From: Nocardia speluncae NBRC 108251
GTDB lineage: Bacteria; Actinomycetota; Actinomycetes; Mycobacteriales; Mycobacteriaceae
Length of the DNA stretch: 64,000 nt
Direction: 5' to 3'
Assembly: GCF_001613245.1 (NCBI RefSeq)
Contig: NZ_BDBZ01000036.1
Span: 182,656-246,655 of the forward strand
Shown here: piece by piece, positions 42,495 through 51,101 of the stretch
Position numbering within the stretch: the first letter of the stretch is position 1
Layout: every line of letters begins with the position of its first letter
Translations under genes and position numbers: made by a program
The notes under the pieces: model-generated
What the model was told of the DNA's origin: nothing
Seen by the model: the letters and a program-made list of their open reading frames with translations, nothing else
The model's database searches: none

Positions 42495-43424
42495 TCATGT
42501 GATGGCGCTGTGCAGCCATCCGTTGAGTTCAGCGCATCGCCGCGCGGTGGCGAGGACGCCGGCAACAGCGGGCGAGGGATCGTTCGCGGGCCACAGGACC
42601 GAGAGTGCTGCCAGGATCGGCGGGTGGACGACGTCGCGATGGAGGATCCCGGCTCGGGCGTTCGCGGCGTGCTCGGCGAACGACGCCGGAGCCAGGCTGA
42701 CCTCGCGTCCGCCGGCGAGTCGCGCGAGCATCGCGTTCACCGGTGGTTCCTCGAACGCGCAGATATCGGGTGCGAAGCCCGCTTCCCGGCATGCGGCGAC
42801 GATCCCGTCGTAGTACACCGGCGCGAGGCGGCGCGGGAACAGCAGCAGCGTTTCGTCGCGGAGGGCCGCCACCGGGATCGGCGATACTGCTGCGAGGCGG
42901 TGGCGGGTGCTGAGCAGTGCGGACACGGGCTCTTCGCGGAGGATCTCGGCTCCCACGCCGTGGATGGGCTGCGGCGAGAGCGCGAGGCCGATGTCCAGGT
43001 CGCCGGCGCAGAGACGTTCGGGGATTTCGGCGCTGAAGATCTCCCGGGCGTCGACCGTCAGTCCGGGGTGGTCGTCGTGCAGCGCGTCCAGCAGCGTCAT
43101 GAGCGTATCGAAGCTCGTGACCGGGGTGTATCCCAGCCGGATCGTCGTCGTGATCCCCGACCCGGCCAGCCGGGTGAGCTCTACGGCCCGCTCCAGCGCG
43201 GCCAGCGCTATCGGCGCCTCGCGAACCAGGGTCCGGCCCGCGGCGGTGAGCTGCACCCGGCGGTTCGAGCGTACGAACAGCGAGGTTCCCAAGGTCTGCT
43301 CGAGTTTGCGGATCTGCTGGCTCAGGGACGGCTGGGCGATGTAGAGACGCGTAGCTGCGCGGCCGAAGTGTAGTTCTTCGGCTACGGCGAGGAAGTAACG
43401 GAGCAGACGGGGGCTGATATCGAT
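42495..43424 (-). CDS. LysR-family regulator with non-canonical (ATC) or lost start
   Basis: The full LysR domain set is encoded in one frame. The N-terminal helix-turn-helix is LRYFLAVAEELHFGRAATRL plus YIAQPSLSQQIRKLEQTLG, followed by the co-inducer domain to residue 309. No ATG, GTG or TTG lies between an in-frame stop upstream and the helix-turn-helix. The only sensibly placed codon is ATC 43424 (IDISPRLLRYFL), with AGGA seven bases upstream. The first usual start, a TTG near 43292, would remove the DNA-binding domain. Either translation starts at ATC, or an ATG was mutated and the gene is silent. Divergent from the LLM gene at 43621. Confidence 0.75.
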   Translation of the reverse strand: MDISPRLLRYFLAVAEELHFGRAATRLYIAQPSLSQQIRKLEQTLGTSLFVRSNRRVQLTAAGRTLVREAPIALAALERAVELTRLAGSGITTTIRLGYTPVTSFDTLMTLLDALHDDHPGLTVDAREIFSAEIPERLCAGDLDIGLALSPQPIHGVGAEILREEPVSALLSTRHRLAAVSPIPVAALRDETLLLFPRRLAPVYYDGIVAACREAGFAPDICAFEEPPVNAMLARLAGGREVSLAPASFAEHAANARAGILHRDVVHPPILAALSVLWPANDPSPAVAGVLATARRCAELNGWLHSAIT

Positions 43425-43620
43425 AGACGAATCCTATCGTTTCGCCGCCGAACTGGTCTTGGACGCCCGTGCGAAGCCCGCCGTACAGTCGACCGGAAGC
43501 CACGGGAGGCGTTCCCACCTGCACGGGCGAACCTGCCCGGCGCCGGTTCTGTTCGACATGACCGGCCTGCATAGCCTGTCGGCGCGGCAAGGGAGTCGTG
43601 AGGTATTAGGGAGTTACCTG

Positions 43621-44691
43621 ATGGATGTTTCGAAGATCGAGTTCGGTATCGACAGCTTCGGTGACCGGCCCCGCAACGAGCGGGGGGAGATCGTCTCGCA
43701 CGCGCAGGCGATCCGCGCCGCGGTGACCGAGGCGGTCCTGGCCGATCGGATCGGCATAGATGTGATCACGCTGGGTGAGCACCACCGGCCGGAGTACGCG
43801 ATCTCCAGCCCGGAGACGGTGCTGGCCGGTATCGCGACCGTCACCGAGCGCATCCGGCTCGCCTCGGGGGTGACGGTGCTGTCCTCGGACGACCCGGTGC
43901 GGGTCTTCCAACGGTTCGCCACCGTGGACGCGCTCTCCAGCGGTCGGGCGGAGGTGATCCTCGGCCGGGGTTCGTTCACCGAGTCGTTCCCGCTGTTCGG
44001 GTACGACTTGAAGGATTACGAGGTGCTGTTCGAGGAGAAGATCGACCTGTTCCACCGGCTCCTGGACGAGACGCCGGTTACCTGGGAGGGCACCACCCGT
44101 GCCGCCCTGCGCGATGCGGACGTGTACCCGAAGACCGAATCGGGTCGTCTGAATACCTGGGTCGGGGTCGGCGGGACACCTGAGTCGGTGCTGCGCACCG
44201 CTCGCTACGGATTCCGGCTCATGCTTGCTGTCATCGGCGGCTCTCCGGGGCGTTTCGCCCCCTATGTGGACCTGTACCGGCGGGCGAGTCAGGAGTTCGG
44301 CACGGCAGCGCAGCCGGTCGGGATGCATTCGCCCGGCTTCGTCGCCGCGACCGACGAGGAGGCGAAGGAGCTGTTCTATCCCGGGTACCGGGACATCCAC
44401 GACCGCATCGGTGCATTGCGCGGCTGGCCACCGCTGACCCGGGAACAATTCGACGCCGAGGTGGACCGCGGGTCGCTGTATGTCGGTTCGGTGGAGACGG
44501 TCTCGACCAAGATCGCCCAGGCGATCCGGGCGTTGGATGTCGGCCGGTTCGACATGATCTACTCCGCCGCCGGTACCGTTTCCGCCGCTGCCCGGCTACG
44601 TTCGGTCGAGCTGTACGGCACCGCGGTCATCCCCCGGGTCCGCGAGATTCTGGCCGGACAGCCCACGGCCACGGTGGCGCCGACCCGGTGA
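43621..44691 (+). CDS. LLM-class flavin-dependent oxidoreductase
   Basis: 356 residues from ATG 43621 with GGGAG upstream. FGIDSFGDRPRNERGEIVSHAQAIRAAVTEAVLADRIGIDVITLGEHHRPEYAISSPETVLA is the FMN-binding LLM start. RIRLASGVTVLSSDDPVRVFQRFATVDALSSGRAEVILGRGSF is the classical barrel motif. TWVGVGGTPESVLRTARYGFRLMLAVIGG and YVGSVETVSTKIAQAIRAL match the CE1758/luciferase-like subgroup that uses FMNH2 rather than F420. Divergent from the LysR gene, which would be its natural regulator. Confidence 0.9.
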   Translation: MDVSKIEFGIDSFGDRPRNERGEIVSHAQAIRAAVTEAVLADRIGIDVITLGEHHRPEYAISSPETVLAGIATVTERIRLASGVTVLSSDDPVRVFQRFATVDALSSGRAEVILGRGSFTESFPLFGYDLKDYEVLFEEKIDLFHRLLDETPVTWEGTTRAALRDADVYPKTESGRLNTWVGVGGTPESVLRTARYGFRLMLAVIGGSPGRFAPYVDLYRRASQEFGTAAQPVGMHSPGFVAATDEEAKELFYPGYRDIHDRIGALRGWPPLTREQFDAEVDRGSLYVGSVETVSTKIAQAIRALDVGRFDMIYSAAGTVSAAARLRSVELYGTAVIPRVREILAGQPTATVAPTR

Positions 44692-44768
44692 CCGTTGGCA
44701 ATACGATGACTCGGCACCCTTCGCATCCTTGTCCGAGCCGCAACTGCCTCCTATGAAAGGACACTCAG

Positions 44769-45161
44769 ATGGCCGAGAAATTGATCGACAACACCGGTGC
44801 GTCTGTGACGGTCGAGCTCGATACCGCCGATCCGATCAGCTCCTACATCGTGAAGCTCGACGCAGGATCACCCGCCGGCAGGGCCGATTTCCTCGACTCC
44901 GCCGGAGCAGATGCCGAGCGGATCTTCTTCCACACCGAAGTCGACGAGGAGTTCGGTGGACGAGGTCTGGCCGGGCTGCTGGTGCGGGCGGCGCTGGCAG
45001 ACAGTATTCGCGACAACGTCACCGTCGTGCCGGTGTGCCCGCTGTTCGCTCGCCATCTGCGGATGCACGGCGATGAATTCGTCGCGGCCGGTGGCGTTTT
45101 CCGGCGGCCGACCCCCACGGATATCGCACTGGTGACGCGCGCTACCGGAAACGGGGCCTGA
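44769..45161 (+). CDS. GNAT-type N-acetyltransferase, YjdJ-like
   Basis: 130 residues, ATG 44769 preceded by AAAGGA. Short minimal GNAT: RIFFHTEVDEEFGGRGLAGLLVRAALADSIRDN carries the acetyl-CoA pyrophosphate loop (GGRGLA), then VVPVCPLFARHLRMHGDEF as the typical end of the YjdJ/Gcn5-related subgroup. Target unknown; relatives are small cytoplasmic acetyltransferases. Between the LLM oxidoreductase and glutaminase, each with its own ribosome site. Confidence 0.85.
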   Translation: MAEKLIDNTGASVTVELDTADPISSYIVKLDAGSPAGRADFLDSAGADAERIFFHTEVDEEFGGRGLAGLLVRAALADSIRDNVTVVPVCPLFARHLRMHGDEFVAAGGVFRRPTPTDIALVTRATGNGA

Positions 45162-45283
45162 GATCCGCTCGTTTACGCACGCCGTGCTGCGGTGCGGCGC
45201 CGGTAAATGCCAGGAAGCCACACCACGACCTCGGCGCTGACGCTACAGCGCAGAATGTTGCACATCGGCACGGAGGAGCACGA

Positions 45284-46591
45284 ATGCGCTCGGTTGTTCC
45301 CGACTACCTGAGAGAGGCACTCTCAGATGTTGAGCCGGACACCTCAGGAGAGCCGGCGGGCTACATCCCCGAACTCGCCGCAGCAGACCCAGACCGTCTC
45401 GGCGCAGTCTTTGCCACCACCGACGGCGAGGTCTACGGTGCCGGCGATATCGATACCGAATTCACGATCCAGTCGATCTCCAAGCCGTTCACGTACGCGC
45501 TGGCACTGGCCGATCGAGGTTTCGGCCCGGTGCTCGCCAAAGTCGGTGTCGAGCCGTCGGGAGAGGCGTTCAACCAGATCTCCCTCGAAAGCGATACCGG
45601 TCGCCCCTACAATCCGATGATCAACGCCGGTGCGATCACCGTCCATGCGCTGGCCGGCCCGCCGGAACTGACTCCGGTGGAGCGGGTGGAGCGGGTGGTC
45701 GAGGGCCTTTCGGCGTTTGCCGGTCGCCGGCTGACAATGGACGAGGCGGTGTGCGCGTCGGAGTTGGAGCACGCGCACCGCAATCTCGCCATCGCGCATA
45801 TGCTCCGCAGCCACGACATTCTCACCGAGGACCCGAGGTCCGTCGTCGACGGCTACACCCGCCAGTGTTCCGTGCTCGTCACCACGCGAGACCTGGCCGT
45901 GATGGCCGCAACGCTGGCCAACCGCGGGATCAATCCGCTCTCCGGTGAGCGAGTGATACCCGAGCCGGTGGTGCGTCAGGTGCTGAGCGTCATGTCCACC
46001 TGTGGAATGTACGACGCGGCCGGTGACTGGGCGACCCAGGTCGGTATTCCGGCGAAAAGCGGTGTGGCCGGGGGCCTGATCGGCGCGCTCCCCGGCCAGA
46101 TCGGCATCGCCACGTTCTCACCGCGACTCGACCGTCACGGCAACAGTGTTCGCGGGGTATCGCTGTTCGAACGATTCTCCGCAGATATGGGTTTGCATGT
46201 GATGGAGGTTCCGGCCGCTGCGCGCGGAGTTGTGCGATCCAACCACGTCGTCGGCCGCGGACCGGGCGCCATCCGGGTCCTCCAACTGCAGGGCGGGATC
46301 GGCTTCGCCGCGGCCGAGAGAGTAGTTCGGGAGGCGGTGGAGACCCGGCCTGCAGAAGTGGCGGTGGCTGTGGACCTCACGATGGTCTATTCGATAGACG
46401 ATGTGGGCCGGCGGATGCTGCTGGAGGTCGTGCGCCGGCTCACGCTGGATGGTCACGAGGTCTACCTCATCGACCCGGAGACGGTTGTCCCCGATCCCGA
46501 TCCCGGCGACGGTGGGCGGGTCACCGTCGTCGGCACCATCGAACAAGCCCTGAATTCGAGCACCCGGCAGGTGCGGGACAGTCGTCCGTAG
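45284..46591 (+). CDS. glsA: Glutaminase with C-terminal STAS domain
   Basis: 435 residues. The serine-dependent beta-lactamase-like glutaminase domain (about 1-310) has the catalytic S64-x-x-K67 (SISKPF), substrate segments NPMINAGAI and ELEHAHRNLAIA, then DGYTRQCSVLVTTRDLAVMAATLANRGINP and IPAKSGVAGGLIG. It converts glutamine to glutamate and ammonia. A STAS-like domain follows (about 325-420): VLQLQGGIGFAAAERVVREAV and VDLTMVYSIDDVGRRMLLEVVRRL. This fusion recurs in actinobacterial glutaminases and probably regulates activity or oligomerisation. GAGGAG precedes the ATG. Confidence 0.93.
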   Translation: MRSVVPDYLREALSDVEPDTSGEPAGYIPELAAADPDRLGAVFATTDGEVYGAGDIDTEFTIQSISKPFTYALALADRGFGPVLAKVGVEPSGEAFNQISLESDTGRPYNPMINAGAITVHALAGPPELTPVERVERVVEGLSAFAGRRLTMDEAVCASELEHAHRNLAIAHMLRSHDILTEDPRSVVDGYTRQCSVLVTTRDLAVMAATLANRGINPLSGERVIPEPVVRQVLSVMSTCGMYDAAGDWATQVGIPAKSGVAGGLIGALPGQIGIATFSPRLDRHGNSVRGVSLFERFSADMGLHVMEVPAAARGVVRSNHVVGRGPGAIRVLQLQGGIGFAAAERVVREAVETRPAEVAVAVDLTMVYSIDDVGRRMLLEVVRRLTLDGHEVYLIDPETVVPDPDPGDGGRVTVVGTIEQALNSSTRQVRDSRP

Positions 46592-46654
46592 CGCCGCGAT
46601 AGATGTACCGGAGCGGACGGCAGGTGTGCACTGTCGCCGCGGAATGGAGAAACG

Positions 46655-47128
46655 ATGCGTCCGTCCTTGGACAAGGTGATGCCCGAGGCATGGCAGGCTG
46701 CGGAAGCGTTCTCGTCGGCGATTCGCAAGGCGGCATTGCTGCGCGGGCTCTCGGTCCAGGAATCCGAGTTCATCAAGCTGCGTGCCTCGCAGATCAACGC
46801 GTGCGCGTTCTGCGTGGATCTGCATTCGCGCGAGGCGAGGCAGGCCGGGATAGCGCAGCAGAAGCTCGACTTGCTGCCGGCCTGGCGCGAGACCGGCGTG
46901 TTCGATGAACGGCAGCGCGCGGTGCTCGCGATCGCCGAAGCCGCCACCGTGCTCCCCACCACCGAAGAATCGGAGGCCGATCTCGCGGGCGCCCGATCGG
47001 TTCTCGGTGAGGAGGTATTCGTTGCGGCCGAGTGGGTGGCGGTCGCGATCAATGCGTTCAACCGGGTCTCGATCCTCAGCCGGCATACAGTGCGTCCCCG
47101 CGACAACGAAGGGAAGATCATCAGATGA
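46655..47128 (+). CDS. Carboxymuconolactone decarboxylase/AhpD-family protein
   Basis: 157 residues. The redox-type motif is INACAFCVDLHSREAR, with C50, C53 and H57, as in AhpD-like peroxidase reductases. ERQRAVLAIAEAATVLPTT and AINAFNRVSILSRHTVRP complete the domain. TGGAGAAACG precedes the ATG. The stop overlaps the pirin gene start by four bases (ATGA), so the two are co-translated. It could be a disulfide reductase or hydroperoxidase acting with a thiol partner. Confidence 0.9.
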   Translation: MRPSLDKVMPEAWQAAEAFSSAIRKAALLRGLSVQESEFIKLRASQINACAFCVDLHSREARQAGIAQQKLDLLPAWRETGVFDERQRAVLAIAEAATVLPTTEESEADLAGARSVLGEEVFVAAEWVAVAINAFNRVSILSRHTVRPRDNEGKIIR

Positions 47129-48120
47129 CCAACCTCGACACGCGCCCCGAGCTGGAGGTCCTGGATCCCGGTCGGCCGTGCACGGCGACAGAGATCCTGG
47201 AGCCACGCCTCGTACCCCTCGGCGGCGTGCGGGAGATGACCGTGTACCGGACCCTCCCACAGCGGCAGCGGTCACTGGTGGGGGCGTGGTGCTTTCTGGA
47301 TCACTACGGTCCCGACGATATCTCGCTGACCGGTGGTATGCAGATGCCGCGGCATCCGCACACCGGGCTGGCGACGGTGTCCTGGCTGTTCACCGGACGC
47401 ATCGAGCACCTCGACTCCGGCGGTAACGCGGCCTCGGTCGTGCCGGGGGAGCTCAACCTGATGATTGCGGGCCGTGGTATCACCCATCAGGAGATCAGTG
47501 ACCCCGGGACGAGCACCCTGCACGGCGTGCAGCTCTGGTACGCGCTGCCCGACGGGACGCGTTTCAGCGAGAACGCGTTCGCCCACTACGTGCCCGAGCC
47601 GGTAGCACTGCCCGGCGTGACGGCCCGCGTGTTCATCGGAGAACTCCTCGGATCGGCCTCCCCGGTGGACACCCGGACACCCGACCTGCTCGGTGCCGAA
47701 CTGATACTGGAGCCCGGCGCCTCGGCGCGCCTCACCGTGCGGGCCGACTTCGAGCACGCCGTCCTCGCCGAGAGTGCCGAGGTCACGGTGAACTCGGCTG
47801 CCGTCGGCCATCGATCGCTCGCCTACATACCGCCTGGGTCGGATACGGTGGTCATCACCGCAGGCACTACCGAAGCCCGTGTCATCCTGCTGGGTGGTGT
47901 CCCGCTGCGGGAGCAGATCGTGATGTGGTGGAACTTCATCGGCCGCGATCACGACGAAATCGCCGAGTACCGGCGCCGCTACCAGGCCGAGCTCGGCTTC
48001 GAACCCGCCGACCCGCGGGATGCCGGCAAACCTGCCCTGTTCGGCGAGTTCCCGCTTGACCAGCCGCCGCCACTTCCGGCGCCACCGCTGCCGAATTCCA
48101 GACTCCTCCCACGCGAATAG
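47125..48120 (+). CDS. Pirin-family protein
   Basis: 331 residues from ATG 47125. Two cupin barrels. The metal site in the N-terminal one is complete: H77 and H79 in MPRHPHTGLATVSWL, H121 and E123 in GITHQEISD, the four ligands of pirin iron. The C-terminal cupin holds PLREQIVMWWNFIGRDHDEIAEY. Pirins act as quercetin-type dioxygenases or redox sensors. A proline-rich end follows. The stop codon lies inside a three-copy 13-bp tandem repeat. Co-translated with the AhpD-like gene, which hints at a redox or stress role. Confidence 0.92.
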   Translation: MTNLDTRPELEVLDPGRPCTATEILEPRLVPLGGVREMTVYRTLPQRQRSLVGAWCFLDHYGPDDISLTGGMQMPRHPHTGLATVSWLFTGRIEHLDSGGNAASVVPGELNLMIAGRGITHQEISDPGTSTLHGVQLWYALPDGTRFSENAFAHYVPEPVALPGVTARVFIGELLGSASPVDTRTPDLLGAELILEPGASARLTVRADFEHAVLAESAEVTVNSAAVGHRSLAYIPPGSDTVVITAGTTEARVILLGGVPLREQIVMWWNFIGRDHDEIAEYRRRYQAELGFEPADPRDAGKPALFGEFPLDQPPPLPAPPLPNSRLLPRE

Positions 48121-48148
48121 GGCACGCGAATAGGGCACGCGAGCAGGG
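48110..48148. repeat. Three-copy 13-bp tandem repeat spanning the pirin stop
   Basis: Units CACGCGAATAGGG (48110-48122, 48123-48135) and CACGCGAGCAGGG (48136-48148). The first two are identical, the third differs at two positions. The pirin stop TAG is in unit one. Likely replication slippage; no regulatory role visible. The rest of the 171-bp gap to the ferredoxin stop holds nothing recognisable. Confidence 0.9.
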
Positions 48149-48291
48149 CCTTCCGCCTGGCCATTCCACGGCAGGCTTGCAGGAGTCGCGCCAGGAAATC
48201 GGCGCGGGCCTGTTGTGCGGTCATCGACGGTGCCGGAGCCGGACTTGCCGGCAATCGTGACGTCGAGTGCCGGGTCCGTGACCGCCCGCCG

Positions 48292-48489
48292 CTAACTTTC
48301 GCCGACGATCTTGATCGCCCACTCCGGGCAGGCGTCCTTGGCGGTCTGCACCGCCTCGGTGAGGTCCTCGGGGATCTCGGTATCGACGGCCTCGGCGTAT
48401 CCGTAATCGTTGAGTGTGAAGACTTCCGCGCACAGGGTGGTGCAGATCCCGTGGCCCTTGCAGGAGTCGGCGTCGACGATGACCTTCAT
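48292..48489 (-). CDS. [3Fe-4S]-type ferredoxin, P450 partner
   Basis: 65 residues. Cluster ligands are C10, C16 and C54 (DSCKGHGIC and DACPEW); the second Cys position of four-iron ferredoxins is H13 (CKGHG), so a 3Fe-4S or His-variant cluster is expected, as in mycobacterial P450 ferredoxins. C20 is an extra cysteine. It gives electrons to the P450 encoded four bases upstream (48494); the genes are adjacent with no overlap. No ferredoxin reductase lies nearby. Confidence 0.92.
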   Translation of the reverse strand: MKVIVDADSCKGHGICTTLCAEVFTLNDYGYAEAVDTEIPEDLTEAVQTAKDACPEWAIKIVGES

Positions 48490-48493
48490 GGAT

Positions 48494-49783
48494 CTAACCT
48501 TCCGTACGGTCGAATTCGAGGTGCAGGGTGGTGATTCCGCGCAGGATGAAGGTCGGCAGGTAGGTGTATTCGCGGGCGCCCGCCGGGCCGTGCACGCCTT
48601 CGTCGATCCGGATATCGGTGGTGCGTTCGAGCAGTCGTTTGATCGCGACCTTCGCCTCGGCCCGAGCCAGGGGGGCGCCGGGGCAGGTGTGGATACCGCG
48701 GCCGAACGCGATATGAGAGCGGGCGTTGGAGCGCTGCGGGTCGAAGGTGGTGGGGTCGTCGAACCGGCGGGGGTCGCGGTTGGCGCCGCCGTTGGCCAGC
48801 ATCAGCACCGTTCCGGCCGCAATATCCACGCCGCCCACGGTGGTGTTCGTCTTCGCCATCCGGAAATCGCCCTTCACCGGGCTTTCCATCCGCAGCATTT
48901 CCTCGATGAAATTGCCGATACGCTCATGGTCTTCACGCAGCCAGCGCTGTAATTCCGGATCCTCGGCGAGCATCTTCAACGATGAGGACAGCAGCCGTAC
49001 GGTGGTTTCCTGGCCCGCCGAGAACAGGTTGGCGGCGACGCGCACCACGTCCAGTACCTCGGGCCGGCTGCCGTCCGGGAAGGTGGCTTCGGCGAGGCTG
49101 GTGAGCACATCGTTGCGCGGGTCGGCGCGGCGGTCCTCGATATAGGCCGAGAACTTCCCGTACAGGAATTCGATCGGGTTGTGCGACATCCCGCCTTCGC
49201 CTTCGGTGCTGCCGACCGTTTGCTTGCGGTGCGGATCGCGCTGGAGGGCGTTGAGGAACTCTTCCTGATCCTCCTGGGGGACACCGAGCAGGTCGGCGAT
49301 GATGTAGAGGGTGAACGGACCCGCGAAATCGCGGATCATATCGCCCTTCCCGGCGGCCAGGTACTCGTCGAGCACCTTATCGGCCATATCCCACATCGCC
49401 TCCTCGTTCTCCTTGAGGCGTTTGGGGGTGATCAGGCGCATGAGCAGGCCGCGGTGCGCGGTATGGGTGGGCGGGTCCAGGGTGGGGAGTTGGTCGCTGA
49501 GTGGCAGGGAATCACGGTGTTCGGCTATCAGTGCGTCCACATCGGAGTTCTCGTCGATGGGGGCCGGGAAGCCGGGGAACGGGCCGGTGACCGAAATGCA
49601 GGAGGAATAGTGTTCGGCATCGTTGAGTACTTCCAGTGCCTCGTTGTAGCCCGTCACCATCATGACGTTGTGGTGCTTCTCCCGGGTTACCGGGCACTGC
49701 TCGCGCAGAGCGTCGAAATACGGGTACGGATCGGCGATCAGCTCCTGCCCGAGGAAGAAGTCCAGATCCTGGAAGTTTTTCAC
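48494..49783 (-). CDS. Cytochrome P450
   Basis: 429 residues from GTG 49783 with AAGGGAA upstream. I-helix FSAGQETTVRLLSSSL, K-helix EEMLR, and heme loop FGRGIHTCPGAPLARAE with the thiolate Cys367 are intact. No membrane anchor, so it is soluble. Likely a monooxygenase for hydrophobic or terpenoid/steroid-like substrates, but I do not assign a CYP family. It forms an operon with its ferredoxin and is divergent from the third FadE pair, so it may supply the first hydroxylation of the compound that pair degrades. Confidence 0.93.
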   Translation of the reverse strand: MKNFQDLDFFLGQELIADPYPYFDALREQCPVTREKHHNVMMVTGYNEALEVLNDAEHYSSCISVTGPFPGFPAPIDENSDVDALIAEHRDSLPLSDQLPTLDPPTHTAHRGLLMRLITPKRLKENEEAMWDMADKVLDEYLAAGKGDMIRDFAGPFTLYIIADLLGVPQEDQEEFLNALQRDPHRKQTVGSTEGEGGMSHNPIEFLYGKFSAYIEDRRADPRNDVLTSLAEATFPDGSRPEVLDVVRVAANLFSAGQETTVRLLSSSLKMLAEDPELQRWLREDHERIGNFIEEMLRMESPVKGDFRMAKTNTTVGGVDIAAGTVLMLANGGANRDPRRFDDPTTFDPQRSNARSHIAFGRGIHTCPGAPLARAEAKVAIKRLLERTTDIRIDEGVHGPAGAREYTYLPTFILRGITTLHLEFDRTEG

Positions 49784-49850
49784 GTGACGGTTCCCTTCGC
49801 TCCGCCGGCTCCCACCGCCACGAGCAGCTCCGCCGGTTGACTTCCGCATT

Positions 49851-49882
49851 TGAGAATATAACTCTCATCTGTGAGTATGAGA
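49851..49882. promoter_or_regulatory. Cluster of TGAGA/TCTCA half-sites in the P450/FadE divergent promoter
   Basis: TGAGA at 49851 pairs with TCTCA at 49863 (7-base gap); TCTCAT at 49863 also pairs with ATGAGA at 49877 (8-base gap), and CTCA-TCTG-TGAG is nested between them. Three half-sites in 32 bp, in the AT-rich part of the 142-bp gap, look like overlapping operators for one dimeric repressor. Confidence 0.5.
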
Positions 49883-49925
49883 TTTCCACACGGCGTGCCG
49901 TGCGTCAACCGGAGGACGGGACACC

Positions 49926-51071
49926 ATGACCCTCGATCTCACCGCTGACCAGCGACTCTTTCAGCAGACTGCCCGGGAATTCCTGGCGGAGACCGTTCCG
50001 GTGGCGACAGTACGCGCTCTCGGCGAAGCCGGAACCGGATTCGACCGCGCGTGGTGGCGCTCCGCTACCGAACTCGGCTGGACCGCCATGCTGGTCGCCG
50101 AGGAATACGGGGGCGGGTCCCTCTCCGGTCGCCCGCTCACCGAATTATCGCTGGTCGCCACTGAACTGGGTCGCGCATGCGCGCCGGGACCGTTCGTCTC
50201 CACCAATGCAGTGCTGGCGGGGCTGGCGAGCGCCGGGGCCGGATTCGATGACACGATCGCCGGGGTCGCGGCGGGGGAGCAGGTCATCGCGTGGGCGGTC
50301 TACGAACCGGGCCGCGGTATGGAGGTGATGTACGCGCCGGGCGGCGACCTGGGTGCGCAGGTTCACGCGACTCCCGACGGCGCCGGCTACCGCCTGAACG
50401 GGGTCAAGGACCGAGTCGAATCCGGTGATCAGGCCGATCTCTTCCTCGTCACCGCACAAGGCCCCGACGGCCCGGTGCAGCTACTCGTCCCGGCCGATTC
50501 CCCCGGCGTGACAGTCACTCCCACCTGGACCTTGGACCTGGTCCGGCGCACCGCCCGTATCGACTTCGCGGAGGTTCCGGTGGCGCCCACCGCGGTAACG
50601 CATACCGGCCCGGCCGCTACCGCCGCGGTACGCGCTCAATTGCACGCCGCCGCAGTGCTCACCGCTGCCGAAATCGTAGGCGCCACCGAGGTGGCCCTCG
50701 AGTCCACCCTGGCCTGGTTGAACGACCGCTTCACCTTCGGCCGCCCGCTCGCCTCGTATCAGGCGCTCAAACATCGCATGGCCGATAACAAGACCTGGCT
50801 GGAGGCGTGCCGGGCCACCGCGAACGCCGCGGCCGCGGCCTGCGACGACGATCCGGATACCGCCGGCGAAGCCGTGAGTGTCGCCAAATCGTATGTGGGC
50901 GCGAAGGCGTCGGTGATCGGGCAGGACTGCGTCCAGCTGCACGGCGGGATCGGGGTCACCTGGGAACACGACCTGCATCTGTACCTGCGGCGGATCGGAT
51001 TGGGCCGGGCCTTGTACGGCACGCCCGAGGAACATCGCCGCCGGATCACCGACCTTCTCGTCACCGCGTAG
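49926..51071 (+). CDS. Acyl-CoA dehydrogenase, small subunit of FadE pair 3
   Basis: 381 residues from ATG 49926 with GGAGGACGGG upstream. WTAMLVAEEYGGGSLSGRPLTELSLVATELGRAC gives the N-terminal helix domain. NDRFTFGRPLASYQALKHRMADN is the cross-dimer FAD loop and QLHGGIGVTWEHDLHLYLRR the C-terminal motif. At the catalytic base position (HAAAVLTAAEIVG) no Glu is aligned, so it is the non-catalytic partner. It precedes the large subunit here, the reverse of pairs 1 and 2. Confidence 0.9.
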   Translation: MTLDLTADQRLFQQTAREFLAETVPVATVRALGEAGTGFDRAWWRSATELGWTAMLVAEEYGGGSLSGRPLTELSLVATELGRACAPGPFVSTNAVLAGLASAGAGFDDTIAGVAAGEQVIAWAVYEPGRGMEVMYAPGGDLGAQVHATPDGAGYRLNGVKDRVESGDQADLFLVTAQGPDGPVQLLVPADSPGVTVTPTWTLDLVRRTARIDFAEVPVAPTAVTHTGPAATAAVRAQLHAAAVLTAAEIVGATEVALESTLAWLNDRFTFGRPLASYQALKHRMADNKTWLEACRATANAAAAACDDDPDTAGEAVSVAKSYVGAKASVIGQDCVQLHGGIGVTWEHDLHLYLRRIGLGRALYGTPEEHRRRITDLLVTA

Positions 51072-51101
51072 CGCGACGCACCTCCTGGAAGGCACACCAC
51101 C

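Noticed and set aside
46118..47275. 385-codon leftward frame over glutaminase, AhpD-like and pirin genes
   Set aside because: It crosses three well-supported genes in antisense and shows no domain.
48110..48148. CRISPR-like short repeats
   Set aside because: Thirteen-base units directly abut without spacers and one differs; this is simple tandem slippage, not a CRISPR array.
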